From: an uncultured Eubacteriales bacterium
GTDB lineage: Bacteria > Bacillota > Clostridia > Oscillospirales > Oscillospiraceae
Assembly (NCBI GenBank): GCA_900319465.1
Contig: ONOL01000009.1
Coordinates: 1-60,742, forward strand
Length of the DNA: 60,742 bases
Direction: 5' to 3'
Below are positions 8,250 to 15,878 of the stretch, piece after piece. A program made the translations under genes and the position numbers. The stretch's first letter is position 1, and each line of letters opens with the position of its first letter. The notes beneath the pieces were generated by a model that had not been told where the DNA came from, searched no databases, and worked only from the letters and a program-made list of their open reading frames with translations.

Positions 8250-9524
8250 TCAGAGCAGCTTCTCCACGCCGAACATGGATTCCAGCACCAGAAAGTTCGT
8301 GCGGAACAGGTTGTTCAGATTCCAGAAGCTGACCCCGGCCAGATCGTATTCGTCCACCAGCCCGTACTTGGCCCGCAGGCTGCGCGCATCCTCAAACCAG
8401 ACCTCGTGCTGCCGCCCCTCGCTGTCGGAATAGCGGAAGAAGGGCGACTGCGCCGTCTGGTCGAAGCGGATCTCCGCGCGCGCCTGCCCGGCAAGCGCGA
8501 CCGCGCCGGTGTTCGTGATCGCGCGCGCCGCGCTCCCCTGCCGGAAGGGCAGCGTCCAGTCGTAGCCGTAGTTGGGCACGCCCAGCAGGATCTTCCCCGC
8601 GGGCATCACGCTCACGGCGTAGTCGAGCACCTGGCGGACCTTGTTGAGCGGCGCGACGGCCATGGCCGGGCCATAGGCATAGCCCCACTCGTAGGTCATC
8701 AGCACCGAGTAGTCCGCGAGCCTTCCGTGGACGGCGTAGTCGTGCGCGGTGTACAGCAGCCCCTGCTGGCTGTCGGAGCTTTTCGGCGCGAGCGCCGTCA
8801 CAAGCAGGAAGCCGAGCCGGTGCAGCCGCTCGGACAGCACGGTGAGAAAGGCGTTGTAGGCCTCCCGGTCATAGGGGAACACATACTCGAAATCGAGATT
8901 CAAGCCGTAGTAACCACCCTCGGAGAGCCGGCTCTCCACGTTGTCGAGAAAGCGCTCCCGCACCGCGTCGTCCCGGAAGATCGCGTGGGCGACGTCGCCG
9001 GAGAAGCCGCCCCCGGCGCGCAGGTTGGTCACCGTCATCAGCCGCGCCGTATCGAACTTCTCCGCCAGTTCCTCGTTCAGGCTGTATTCCTTCGTCAGTC
9101 CTCCCTGCGCGTCCGCCCGCCAGCTGAAGGGCGAGAGGAAGCTCAGATAGGGCAGCTGCGCCTCCAGCGCGGCCCTGCCCGCGTCGCTTATGTAGCCGTT
9201 GACGAGGATCTCCCCCCGCTCACAGCCGCCCAGCGGCACGCGGATCTTCTGGCCGGGATAAATGCGGTTCGGGTTCGGGATCTGGGGATTGGCCGCGATC
9301 AGGCAGGCCAGCGGCACGCCGTGCCGTCTTGCGATGCCGTAGAGCGTATCCCCCCGCTGCACGGTATGGATCGCGTCCGCCTTCGGGATCACAAGCGCCT
9401 GCCCCACCGAGAGCAGCGCGGGGTTGCGGAGCTGGTTGGCCTCCGCGAGCGTATCGACGCTTACCCCGTAGCGCATCCCGATGCCGTAGAGCGTATCCCC
9501 GCTTTTCACAACATATATTTCCAA
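8250..9524 (-). CDS. LysM-GH18 enzyme, YaaH/SleL-like
   Basis: A 424-residue protein with two LysM repeats (residues about 2-48 and 52-97; [24 protein letters not shown]) and a glycoside hydrolase 18 domain (about 105-424). The active-site strand reads GLNLDFEYV, the variant of the DxxDxE motif found in the YaaH/SleL cortical fragment lytic enzymes of spore formers. Those enzymes are N-acetylglucosaminidases that bind peptidoglycan through LysM. No signal peptide is visible, which fits delivery to the spore from the mother cell. The start is TTG at 9524 behind AAGGA. It stands alone between two convergent or divergent genes. Confidence 0.88.
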   Translation of the reverse strand: MEIYVVKSGDTLYGIGMRYGVSVDTLAEANQLRNPALLSVGQALVIPKADAIHTVQRGDTLYGIARRHGVPLACLIAANPQIPNPNRIYPGQKIRVPLGGCERGEILVNGYISDAGRAALEAQLPYLSFLSPFSWRADAQGGLTKEYSLNEELAEKFDTARLMTVTNLRAGGGFSGDVAHAIFRDDAVRERFLDNVESRLSEGGYYGLNLDFEYVFPYDREAYNAFLTVLSERLHRLGFLLVTALAPKSSDSQQGLLYTAHDYAVHGRLADYSVLMTYEWGYAYGPAMAVAPLNKVRQVLDYAVSVMPAGKILLGVPNYGYDWTLPFRQGSAARAITNTGAVALAGQARAEIRFDQTAQSPFFRYSDSEGRQHEVWFEDARSLRAKYGLVDEYDLAGVSFWNLNNLFRTNFLVLESMFGVEKLL

Positions 9525-9603
9525 GATGGTTCATCCTTTCCGGGCGGGTCTCCCGCCGTCTCATCCTATGCCGCGCGCCCGGGAAGGGTCCGAGAATTGC
9601 CTC

Positions 9604-9632
9604 TTGAATTTTGATTCGATCTGATATATACT
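9604..9632 (+). promoter_or_regulatory. Promoter of tRNA-Leu
   Basis: TTGAAT (9604-9609), 17-bp spacer, TATACT (9627-9632), thirteen bases before the first base of the tRNA. Confidence 0.7.
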
Positions 9633-9644
9633 CATCTTCGTAAC

Positions 9645-9730
9645 GCCGGTGTGATGGAATGGTAGACGTAGCGGATTCAAAATCCGCCGATGGCGACATC
9701 GTGTGGGTTCGAGTCCCACCACCGGCACCA
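9645..9730 (+). tRNA. tRNA-Leu (anticodon CAA)
   Basis: The cloverleaf can be drawn: acceptor GCCGGTG/CACCGGC, anticodon stem GCGGA/TCCGC with loop TTCAAAA (anticodon CAA, reads UUG), a long variable arm typical of class II leucine tRNAs, T-arm GTGGG-TTCGAGT-CCCAC, and an encoded CCA end (9728-9730). It carries its own promoter and terminator. The degraded integrase end at 9892-10017 suggests it has been an integration target. Confidence 0.95.
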
Positions 9731-9737
9731 ATGCCCT

Positions 9738-9769
9738 CCTCCCAGACCGATTTGATCTGGGAGGTTTTT
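9738..9769 (+). terminator. tRNA-Leu terminator
   Basis: A 9-bp stem CCTCCCAGA/TCTGGGAGG followed by TTTTT, starting eight bases after the tRNA 3' end. Confidence 0.9.
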
Positions 9770-9891
9770 CTTGCATTTTAGCACATTTTCAGGCTTTTTC
9801 TAAGGTCTTCCGTGCATGGCGTATTTCTTGTGAAAAGGCATCTGGCGCTCCAGCAATGAAAAAATGGCCACAAAAATGGACATGCGGACAT

Positions 9892-10017
9892 CTACTCACG
9901 ACTGGATTTAAAGAGTTCCTCCATGTGTGCATCGATTATATTGGAAAACTCCTCTTCTTTATCACGCATTGTATGCTCATAGACTGTCTTTAGCATATCA
10001 TCAGTGGCATGGCCCAT
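9892..10017 (-). pseudogene. Remnant of a tyrosine recombinase (C-terminal 41 residues)
   Basis: The segment MGHATDDMLKTVYEHTM has the layout of the last catalytic box of tyrosine recombinases: the GH pair, then the nucleophile Tyr in TVYEHTM, followed by a charged helical tail ending KSSRE. Everything upstream of it, including the Arg/His boxes and DNA-binding domains, is missing. It lies 160 bp from the 3' end of tRNA-Leu and reads toward it, as integrases do at tRNA attachment sites. Confidence 0.75.
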
Positions 10018-10623
10018 CACCTGATTGTCCATACTACCAGTACCGCCGTTTGCATCGTAGACTACGGTGTAGGTAGGAGCTGGTTTAGCTACGATCACAT
10101 AGTTAATGCTGTCTGTATATGTACCGTCTGGCAATGAGTTGTCTGCCACTACGCCATAATAGATGGTAGTGGAGTTGTCGTTTTCATCAGTGGTATCTTT
10201 TAGCCTCAGCGCGTTTGCCTGATCGGTAGGTATCCCTCGCCAGACCGCGGAAGTTTTGTCGGTTGGTTGTATCAAGGCTACTCCCCAAGTATTGGTACTC
10301 AGGGTGGTAGCTGAACCGTTGTTCTGCGACAAACCACTAATTATTTCCGTGCCGTTTGTGTGGACTAAATCGCCATTTGTGGCATACATATCCAAGGTGT
10401 AGCCATAGCGATTTGGCCCTACTGTTATGGTGCTTGGCATGACAGTATATACGCCGCTGCTATTGGTTTCTATGGTTTCGCGTACATCATCTACTGTGAT
10501 TGTAAGAGCGTTTGACTCCGAAGGATCAGCCGGTGTCGCGTTGGCCGGTGTCGCGTTGGCTGTTTTATCAGCACTCTTGTGAACAACAAAGGCAGTAGCA
10601 AATGCTAAAGAAAACAATAGCAT
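9892..10623 (-). CDS. Chimeric ORF: surface/InlB-like protein fused to the end of a tyrosine integrase
   Basis: A 243-residue reading frame, noticeably more AT-rich than its surroundings. From the ATG at 10623 it gives a hydrophobic export segment (MLLFSLAFATAFVV), a short Ala/Thr/Pro repeat (ATPANATPA), about 120 residues of beta-rich extracellular-type sequence, and the opening of an InlB B-repeat/Flg_new motif (TYTVVYDANGGTGSM). It then passes without a stop into 41 residues that look like the C-terminus of a tyrosine recombinase. Neither part is complete. The frame probably arose by deletion or recombination and is likely non-functional, although a promoter (11005-11033) is still present. 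Confidence 0.7.
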   Translation of the reverse strand: MLLFSLAFATAFVVHKSADKTANATPANATPADPSESNALTITVDDVRETIETNSSGVYTVMPSTITVGPNRYGYTLDMYATNGDLVHTNGTEIISGLSQNNGSATTLSTNTWGVALIQPTDKTSAVWRGIPTDQANALRLKDTTDENDNSTTIYYGVVADNSLPDGTYTDSINYVIVAKPAPTYTVVYDANGGTGSMDNQVMGHATDDMLKTVYEHTMRDKEEEFSNIIDAHMEELFKSSRE

Positions 10624-10709
10624 TAGGCATCTCTCATTCCCTCCATCGCTCCTCCTTTCAAAATCGGACCCGCTGCGCTGGGCTCCGATTTCGTTTTTTT
10701 CGTTATCAT
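10623..10709 (-). CDS. 28-residue ORF upstream of and overlapping the chimera (possible frameshifted N-terminus)
   Basis: The ATG at 10709 is placed six bases after AAGGAG and gives a 28-residue basic peptide ending GMRDA, whose TAA overlaps the chimera ATG as TAATG. Within it a second AAAGGAGG stands before an internal ATG (MEGMRDA). A single-base shift near the stop would join this frame to LMLLFSLAF, producing one continuous protein with a cytoplasmic N-tail before the membrane segment. It is therefore either a coupled leader peptide or a frameshifted gene start. Confidence 0.5.
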   Translation of the reverse strand: MITKKTKSEPSAAGPILKGGAMEGMRDA

Positions 10710-11004
10710 CATTCTCTCCTTTTTGGCGACTCGCCGGCGGCGGGCTATGATCCGCTTCGCTCAAATTGGCCGGAGGGAATACCCAATCCCCCTCCGGCAC
10801 CGCCCCATGCGAGACAAAACTGCTTCGGATTTGAATTGCCCCGGCGTACCATGTCGGAAGAACTCAGCTTCCTTCCGTTTCCGCGGTTTCCGTAAGAGCC
10901 GCGAAAACTGTATATCCGCTGAGTCCTTCTTCCTTTCTCCCATGTTGCCGATGCTTCGGCAAAGCGTTGACTCCCTCCGCAAAGAAGCGACCCTTCGTTC
11001 ACAT

Positions 11005-11033
11005 ATTGCAGTAGGCGGCAGCGGGATTGTCAA
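11005..11033 (-). promoter_or_regulatory. Promoter for the chimeric surface gene
   Basis: Minus-strand TTGACA (11028-11033), 17 bp, TGCAAT (11005-11010). It lies about 300 bp upstream of the first start codon. The stretch 10713-11004 between them holds no ORF or RNA motif that I recognise. Confidence 0.5.
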
Positions 11034-11103
11034 GCCGCGCATCACCGCTCCCCCGCCGCGTTCGCCTGCCTGCGGATCGGGCGAACGGGAAGCAGGCTCC
11101 GTC

Positions 11104-11132
11104 TTGTTTTTTTCTCCGACTTGGGATACACT
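11104..11132 (+). promoter_or_regulatory. Possible ilvA promoter
   Basis: TTGTTT (11104-11109), 17 bp, TACACT (11127-11132), with TATAAA directly after. It is a weak match, 33 bp before the start codon. Confidence 0.4.
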
Positions 11133-11164
11133 ATAAATATCAAAACAGGGAGAGGAGCTTTGCC

Positions 11165-12373
11165 ATGGACATTCCTTTGAGCGCGCTGGAAAAAGCCGCC
11201 GAGCGGCTCAGGCCCATCCTGCACCACACCGAGCTGGACCTGTCCTCCACCTTCTCCGCCATGACCGGCGGCAAAGTCTATCTCAAATGCGAAAACCGGC
11301 AGAAGACCGGTTCCTTCAAGATCCGCGGCGCGAGCAACAAGATCGCCGCGCTGGTGGAGGCGGGGCAGGCCGGGCCTGTCGTGGCCGCCTCCGCCGGGAA
11401 CCATGCGCAGGGCGTGGCCTACGCCGCCGCGCGGCTGGGCGTCCCGGCCACGATCGTAATGCCGAAGACCGCGCCGATCGCCAAGCTGCAGGCCACCGAG
11501 GGCTACGGGGCGAAGGTCGTGCAGGCGGGCGACTGCTTTGACGACGCTTACGCCGAGGCCTGCCGCATCTGCGAGGAGGAGGGCGCCGTCTTCCTGCACC
11601 CCTACAACGACCCGGACGTGATCGCGGGCCAGGGCACGCTGGGGCTGGAGATCCTCTCCGACCTGCCCTACGTGGACGTGATCGTGGTGCCCGCGGGCGG
11701 CGGCGGGCTGCTGGCCGGGATCGCGTCGGCCGTCAAGCAGATCAACCCCCGCGTCAAGGTCTACGGCGTGCAGGCCGAGGGCTGCGACCCCATCGCCCGC
11801 GGCTTCCGGGAAAAGACCCGCGTCGTCGCCGAAAGCGCCTCCACCATTGCCGACGGGATCGCCGTCAAGGCGCCGGGCGACATCACCGTGGACATCATCA
11901 ACCGCCTCTGCGACGGGGTCGTCACGGTGTCCGAGAGCGAGATCGCAAACGCCATCCTGCTGCTGATCGAGCGCTGCAAGCAGGTGGTGGAGCCCTCCGG
12001 CGCCACGTCCCTCGCGGCGGTGCTCAGCGGGAAGATCGACGTCAGGGACCGGCGCGTGGTCTGCGTGCTCTCCGGCGGCAACATCGACGTGAGCTTTATC
12101 CAGTCCATCATCGAGCGCGGCCTCGTCGCCCGCCACCGGCGCATCAAGTTCACCGCCATCATCGTCGACCGTCCCGGCAGCCTCGTACAGCTCCTGCAGG
12201 TCATCGCCGACGCGGGCGGCAATATCCTTGCCGTGGAGCATGACAAGCTGCGTGAAAACCTCGGCCCGAAGGAGACGAGCGTCCACATCTCCTGCGAGGT
12301 GGGCGGCGAGGAACACGGCCGGGCCGTCATCGACCGCCTGATGGAAAAGGGTTACGCCGTGGACGTGGAATAA
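11165..12373 (+). CDS. ilvA: Threonine dehydratase (short form with C-terminal ACT domain)
   Basis: PLP-dependent threonine ammonia-lyase converting threonine to 2-oxobutanoate. It has 402 residues; the ATG at 11165 follows GGAGAGGAG. The PLP lysine is K52 in KTGSFKIRGA. The glycine-rich phosphate loop is PAGGGGLLAGI, and SGGNID closes the catalytic domain at about residue 320. The C-terminal 75 residues (FTAIIVDRPGSLVQLLQVI) form one ACT domain, as in clostridial TdcB/IlvA enzymes, so effector control is likely. Catabolic and biosynthetic roles cannot be separated by sequence alone. ridA follows on the same strand. Confidence 0.93.
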   Translation: MDIPLSALEKAAERLRPILHHTELDLSSTFSAMTGGKVYLKCENRQKTGSFKIRGASNKIAALVEAGQAGPVVAASAGNHAQGVAYAAARLGVPATIVMPKTAPIAKLQATEGYGAKVVQAGDCFDDAYAEACRICEEEGAVFLHPYNDPDVIAGQGTLGLEILSDLPYVDVIVVPAGGGGLLAGIASAVKQINPRVKVYGVQAEGCDPIARGFREKTRVVAESASTIADGIAVKAPGDITVDIINRLCDGVVTVSESEIANAILLLIERCKQVVEPSGATSLAAVLSGKIDVRDRRVVCVLSGGNIDVSFIQSIIERGLVARHRRIKFTAIIVDRPGSLVQLLQVIADAGGNILAVEHDKLRENLGPKETSVHISCEVGGEEHGRAVIDRLMEKGYAVDVE

Positions 12374-12564
12374 GCCGGCCGGAAGGCAGGCCGCCCCCCA
12401 GCCGCTTTGCGGCGGCTCCCCCCGCCCGGGGCGGGAGCAAGGAGGAGCGGACGGCGCAGGTTCCCGGGAACCGTTTGTCCGACGTTTCCCACCGTCAGAA
12501 TCCCGCGAAACGCTTTGCGCCGTTTCGCCATAACAGCAGCATGATCAGGAAAGGAGTCATTGCC

Positions 12565-12936
12565 ATGAAAACCGTATCCACCGACAAGGCGCCGGCGGCC
12601 ATCGGCCCCTACGCGCAGGCGCAGATCGTGGGCAATCTGGTCTTTACCTCCGGCCAGATCCCCATCATCCCCGAGACCGGCGAACTCGCAAACGGACTGG
12701 AGGCCCAGGCCCATCAGGTGTTCAGGAACCTGTCGGAGCTTCTTAGGGCCGCCGGCACCGATCTGAGCAAGGCCGTCAAAACCACCGTCTTTATCCAGCA
12801 CATGGGCGATTTTGCCGCCATCAACGCGATCTACGCCCAGTACTTCACCGAGCCCTACCCCGCCCGCTCCTGCGTCGAGGTGGCAAAGCTCCCAAAGGAC
12901 GCGCTGCTGGAATGCGAGGTCATCGCGGAGCTGTAA
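12565..12936 (+). CDS. ridA: RidA enamine/imine deaminase
   Basis: A 123-residue YjgF/YER057c/UK114-family protein that hydrolyses the 2-aminocrotonate/iminobutyrate released by threonine dehydratase before it damages PLP enzymes. Family marks include IGPYAQAQIVGNLVFTSGQIP near the start, the mid-protein KTTVFIQHMGDF, and the PARSCVEVAKLPKDALLECEVIA signature that carries the conserved Arg and Glu. The ATG at 12565 follows AAAGGAG. Its position just behind ilvA fits a shared task. The 190-bp spacer is very GC-rich without a clear promoter. Confidence 0.95.
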   Translation: MKTVSTDKAPAAIGPYAQAQIVGNLVFTSGQIPIIPETGELANGLEAQAHQVFRNLSELLRAAGTDLSKAVKTTVFIQHMGDFAAINAIYAQYFTEPYPARSCVEVAKLPKDALLECEVIAEL

Positions 12937-12953
12937 GCCCCTCCGGGCATACC

Positions 12954-12984
12954 AAAAGAGCTGCACGGTCGTGCAGCTCTTTTT
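12954..12984. terminator. Bidirectional terminator between ridA and the Lgt-like gene
   Basis: Stem AGAGCTGCACG/CGTGCAGCTCT with AAAA on the left and TTTTT on the right, so it can stop transcripts arriving from either side. The flanking genes converge on it. Confidence 0.9.
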
Positions 12985-12995
12985 CGTTTCGGTCC

Positions 12996-14024
12996 TTATT
13001 CGATGTATTCCCCGGTCTCGAGGCAGCTGCGCCAGGCGAGGATCGCCGTGGCCGCCATCAGGATCAGGGAGCCGCCCATCCAGGCGTAGCACTTGGCGTA
13101 GGTGGCGTAGCGCTGGACGTTGTATTCGCCGAGCTTGCCCACGCCGAAGAGGCTCACGGCAAAGCCGATCCAGAGCATCGGATGGTACCACTTGAAGCCG
13201 TTGGCCTTGATGGACATCCGGCTGTAATAGATCAGCACGCAGAGGATGGCCACCGCCGCGAAGATCTGCGCCAGGCTGATGAAAGCGGAGAATTTATTGA
13301 GCTGGGAAATGAAGCGGAAGTGCATCAGCGGCGAGTCGTTGCGGGTGGAGTCCATGATGATTTCCACCGCGCCGTAGAGCACCAGCGCGATGCGCATGGT
13401 GTTGCCGTCCCCGCTGCAGGGCCACTTCATCCAGCGCTCCTCATCGTCCAGATAAAAGCGCCAGACCACGAGCGTCACCACGATCATCAGCAGGAAGGCG
13501 AGGAAGAAGGTGGCAAAGCGGTAGGTCACGTTGCCCGCCGCGTCGGTGCTTGCGACAGCGAGGGGCAGATGCTGCAGCAGCGGCGTCTTGATCGTGATGC
13601 GGCCGCGGCAGGTGGTGTTGAAGAGGGCGCTGAGACGGATGAAGGCCACGAGCAGGCAGAGCCCGGGGGCCGCCGCGTCCAGCAGGCCGGACATACTGCC
13701 GGTCAGGCGCAGCTTCTTCGCCAGGAAGGCCGCGAGCCACACGCCCAGAAACAGGCCCTGCAGGCAGTAGCTGCCGCGATTGAAGTCGGTGAAGGCCGCC
13801 TTGAAGGAGGCGTAGGCCTCGCCGTTGAAGTACCAGTGGAGAAAACGGCTGAACAGCACGCCGAAGAGAAGGCCCAGCACGCTCAGGGCGAGCGGCGCCG
13901 TGATGCCCTCGTGCCGGCGGGCGAAGAGGGCGATCGTGAGGATGACGGCAAGCAGGATGCCCGTACAGATGGTCACCGCGCTCATCTGGAACACGGCAAA
14001 GTCAAGATCCAGAACGTAATCCAT
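12996..14024 (-). CDS. Divergent Lgt-like polytopic membrane protein
   Basis: 342 residues with about eight membrane segments. Residues about 84-145 align by eye with prolipoprotein diacylglyceryl transferase: GSYCLQGLFLG for HGGLIGG, LLDAAAPGLCL for the DxxAP segment, and FIRLSALFN...CRGR for GRxGNFxNxxxxGR. A later YGAVEIIMDSTRND matches YGxxRFxxEFxRxD. Several residues needed for Lgt catalysis look replaced: the His of HGG is Gln, the Asn of GNF is Ala, and the late Arg of RF is Val. Transfer activity is therefore doubtful. The start overlaps the stop of the preceding gene (TGATG) behind AAGGAGG, so translation is coupled. Confidence 0.6.
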   Translation of the reverse strand: MDYVLDLDFAVFQMSAVTICTGILLAVILTIALFARRHEGITAPLALSVLGLLFGVLFSRFLHWYFNGEAYASFKAAFTDFNRGSYCLQGLFLGVWLAAFLAKKLRLTGSMSGLLDAAAPGLCLLVAFIRLSALFNTTCRGRITIKTPLLQHLPLAVASTDAAGNVTYRFATFFLAFLLMIVVTLVVWRFYLDDEERWMKWPCSGDGNTMRIALVLYGAVEIIMDSTRNDSPLMHFRFISQLNKFSAFISLAQIFAAVAILCVLIYYSRMSIKANGFKWYHPMLWIGFAVSLFGVGKLGEYNVQRYATYAKCYAWMGGSLILMAATAILAWRSCLETGEYIE

Positions 14025-15667
14025 CAGTTGCCGCCTCCTTCCCCGGCGCCGGGCACCGCCGACGCAAAGTAGATGATGTCGCTGACCAGACGCTCGGACG
14101 CCCAGTCCACATGGTTATAGGGCACGCCCTGCCAGACGATCTCGCTGGTCTGGCCGCCGTCGAGGCCGTAGGCGGTGATGACGCCCTTGCGTTCAAAGAA
14201 CTCGGCCATTTTGTTGACCGTGCAGTTGGCGGCGTTGGAGCCGTGGTTGACGGTCATGAACAGATAGTGGAGCTTGTCCTTGACGCCGATGCCGGCACGC
14301 GAATACGCCGTGTCCACCTCGCCGGCGGGATACCAGCCCGTGACCTGCGCGGCGCCGTCCCTAACCAGGATCGGGCCGAAGGCCAGGGAGAAGAGCACGT
14401 TGTTCTCCGCCATGAACTGGCGGATCGAGTCCTCGGTGTTCACCTCGCCCAGCTCCTTGTACAAAAAGTCGCCGTCGGCGGTGACAAAGAGCGTGTCAAA
14501 GCAGTTGTACTTCTTGTAGCTGCCCGTGTAGGTGGAGGTGTTGAAGCGGTAGAGCTCCCGGTTGTAGGCCACGATGCCGAAGTCGCGGAAGGCGTAGTAG
14601 TCGGCGTTCATGGCGACCACGCAGTTCGTGGAGGCGGCCAGCTCCGAAGCCAGATAGTAGTTGTAGGAGCCGAAGCTGTCATCCGCGAGCTTGCGGCGGA
14701 ACTGCGAGCCGTCACGCACCTTGACCTCGGAGAAGCTGCAGCAGCGGCCGTCGATATCCTCCTTCCAGAGGATGGTCAGGATGGAATCGTCGATGTAGTA
14801 CTTGATCTCCTCGGCGTAAAGGCCGGTATAGAAATTGGCGTTCGGGTCGAAGACCATTTCCTCGTCCTCCCGCAGCAGCCCGCTCTCGCGCGCCTGCCGG
14901 ATCACGTCGAGGATCTTGTCCGCCTCTTCGACGGGCACGGAACCGAAGCCGTTCGGGTTCGGCGCGGGAGCGACCACCGCGTCCTCCGGGATATAGTAGC
15001 GGACGGGTTCGGGTGTGGGCGCCGGCGTGGGGACGGGATCGGGCGTCGCCTCCGGAGCGGAGATCCCGGCCTCGGGCAGCGCCGCGGGCGTCTCCGCCGG
15101 CGCGGGCGTCTCGGTAACAACGGGCGCTTCCGTCACGACCGGGGTCTGCGCGGCGCGGGGCATGGCCGTCACGCCCATGGGGTGCAGGTTGTTCAGCGAC
15201 CACCACAGGCCGAGGCACAGCAGCCCGATCAGCACGAGATTCAGAAGCAGGCGGACGCCGAGCGGGAGAGGCCGCGCCTCCCGGGGCTCGGATTTTTCCG
15301 CGTCTTTCTCTTCGTCCTCCTCGGGGCCGTCGTCCGGGTAGTCCCCGTCAATTCCGTCGAAGTCGTCTTCGTCAGGCTCCTGCCGGGCTCTCTTCCTGCG
15401 CAGCTTTGCGAACAGGCCGCGCGGCTTTACCTCCCCGTAAGGCTCCCCGTAAGGCTCCTCATAAAGCTCTTCGTATGGCTCTTCGTATGGCTCCTCATAA
15501 GACTCTCCGAAATCGGCCTCCGGCTCCTCCTGCACGGCGGGCGCTTCGTCCCACGCCCCGGGAGCGGGCTCGGCGGGCGCCCATTCCTCCGCAGGTGCGG
15601 CCGGGGCGGCGGGCCGGCTTTCGAACTCAGCCATGATGGAGTCCAGATCAAAATCATCGTAGCTCAT
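14024..15667 (-). CDS. Membrane-anchored phosphodiester glycosidase (NAGPA/DUF2233) domain protein
   Basis: 547 residues. A long acidic, low-complexity cytoplasmic N-terminus (1-135) includes tandem EEPY-type repeats at residues 55-79. A membrane segment at about 137-156 and a Pro/Thr/Ala-rich linker (165-225) lead to an extracellular NAGPA-type domain (about 265-540). Family marks are CVVAMNADYYAF, GPILVRDG, YSRAGIGV and AYGLDGGQTSEI. NAGPA-family domains act on phosphodiester-linked sugars; the bacterial substrates are generally unknown. It has its own promoter (15732-15760) and is translationally coupled to the Lgt-like gene, suggesting a shared envelope function. Confidence 0.8.
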   Translation of the reverse strand: MSYDDFDLDSIMAEFESRPAAPAAPAEEWAPAEPAPGAWDEAPAVQEEPEADFGESYEEPYEEPYEELYEEPYGEPYGEVKPRGLFAKLRRKRARQEPDEDDFDGIDGDYPDDGPEEDEEKDAEKSEPREARPLPLGVRLLLNLVLIGLLCLGLWWSLNNLHPMGVTAMPRAAQTPVVTEAPVVTETPAPAETPAALPEAGISAPEATPDPVPTPAPTPEPVRYYIPEDAVVAPAPNPNGFGSVPVEEADKILDVIRQARESGLLREDEEMVFDPNANFYTGLYAEEIKYYIDDSILTILWKEDIDGRCCSFSEVKVRDGSQFRRKLADDSFGSYNYYLASELAASTNCVVAMNADYYAFRDFGIVAYNRELYRFNTSTYTGSYKKYNCFDTLFVTADGDFLYKELGEVNTEDSIRQFMAENNVLFSLAFGPILVRDGAAQVTGWYPAGEVDTAYSRAGIGVKDKLHYLFMTVNHGSNAANCTVNKMAEFFERKGVITAYGLDGGQTSEIVWQGVPYNHVDWASERLVSDIIYFASAVPGAGEGGGN

Positions 15668-15731
15668 GGCAATCCATCTCTCTGCTTAGATTTTATCCCG
15701 CGCACCGGCAGTGCATAATACGGGATAATGT

Positions 15732-15760
15732 ATTATAGCACATAGGGCCGCTTTCCTCAA
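15732..15760 (-). promoter_or_regulatory. Promoter of the NAGPA-domain / Lgt-like pair
   Basis: Minus-strand TTGAGG (15755-15760), 17 bp, TATAAT (15732-15737), about 65 bp upstream of the ATG at 15667. Confidence 0.7.
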
Positions 15761-15788
15761 CAGTTTTTGTTTCCGGACTCGCGGCGGT

Positions 15789-15877
15789 AAAAAAAAGCTG
15801 TCACACCGGTAGAGCGCGGGGCGAAGAATCGTCTGGACGCTCCTTCGCCCCCGCTGCGCTCCGTTCCGGATGACAGC
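15789..15877 (-). terminator. Long palindromic repeat acting as ftsH terminator
   Basis: Minus-strand GCTGTCA pairs with TGACAGC across a long GC-rich hairpin and is followed by eight T. The arm text (TGTCAT..., GCGAAGAATC) is shared with repeats at 22115-22191 and 36846-36915, so this terminator has been formed by, or from, a dispersed palindromic repeat. Confidence 0.8.
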
Positions 15878-15878
15878 A

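Noticed and set aside
9561-9776. Minus-strand ORF with VVGLEPTRC text across tRNA-Leu
   Set aside because: A classic spurious ORF produced by translating the antisense of a tRNA.
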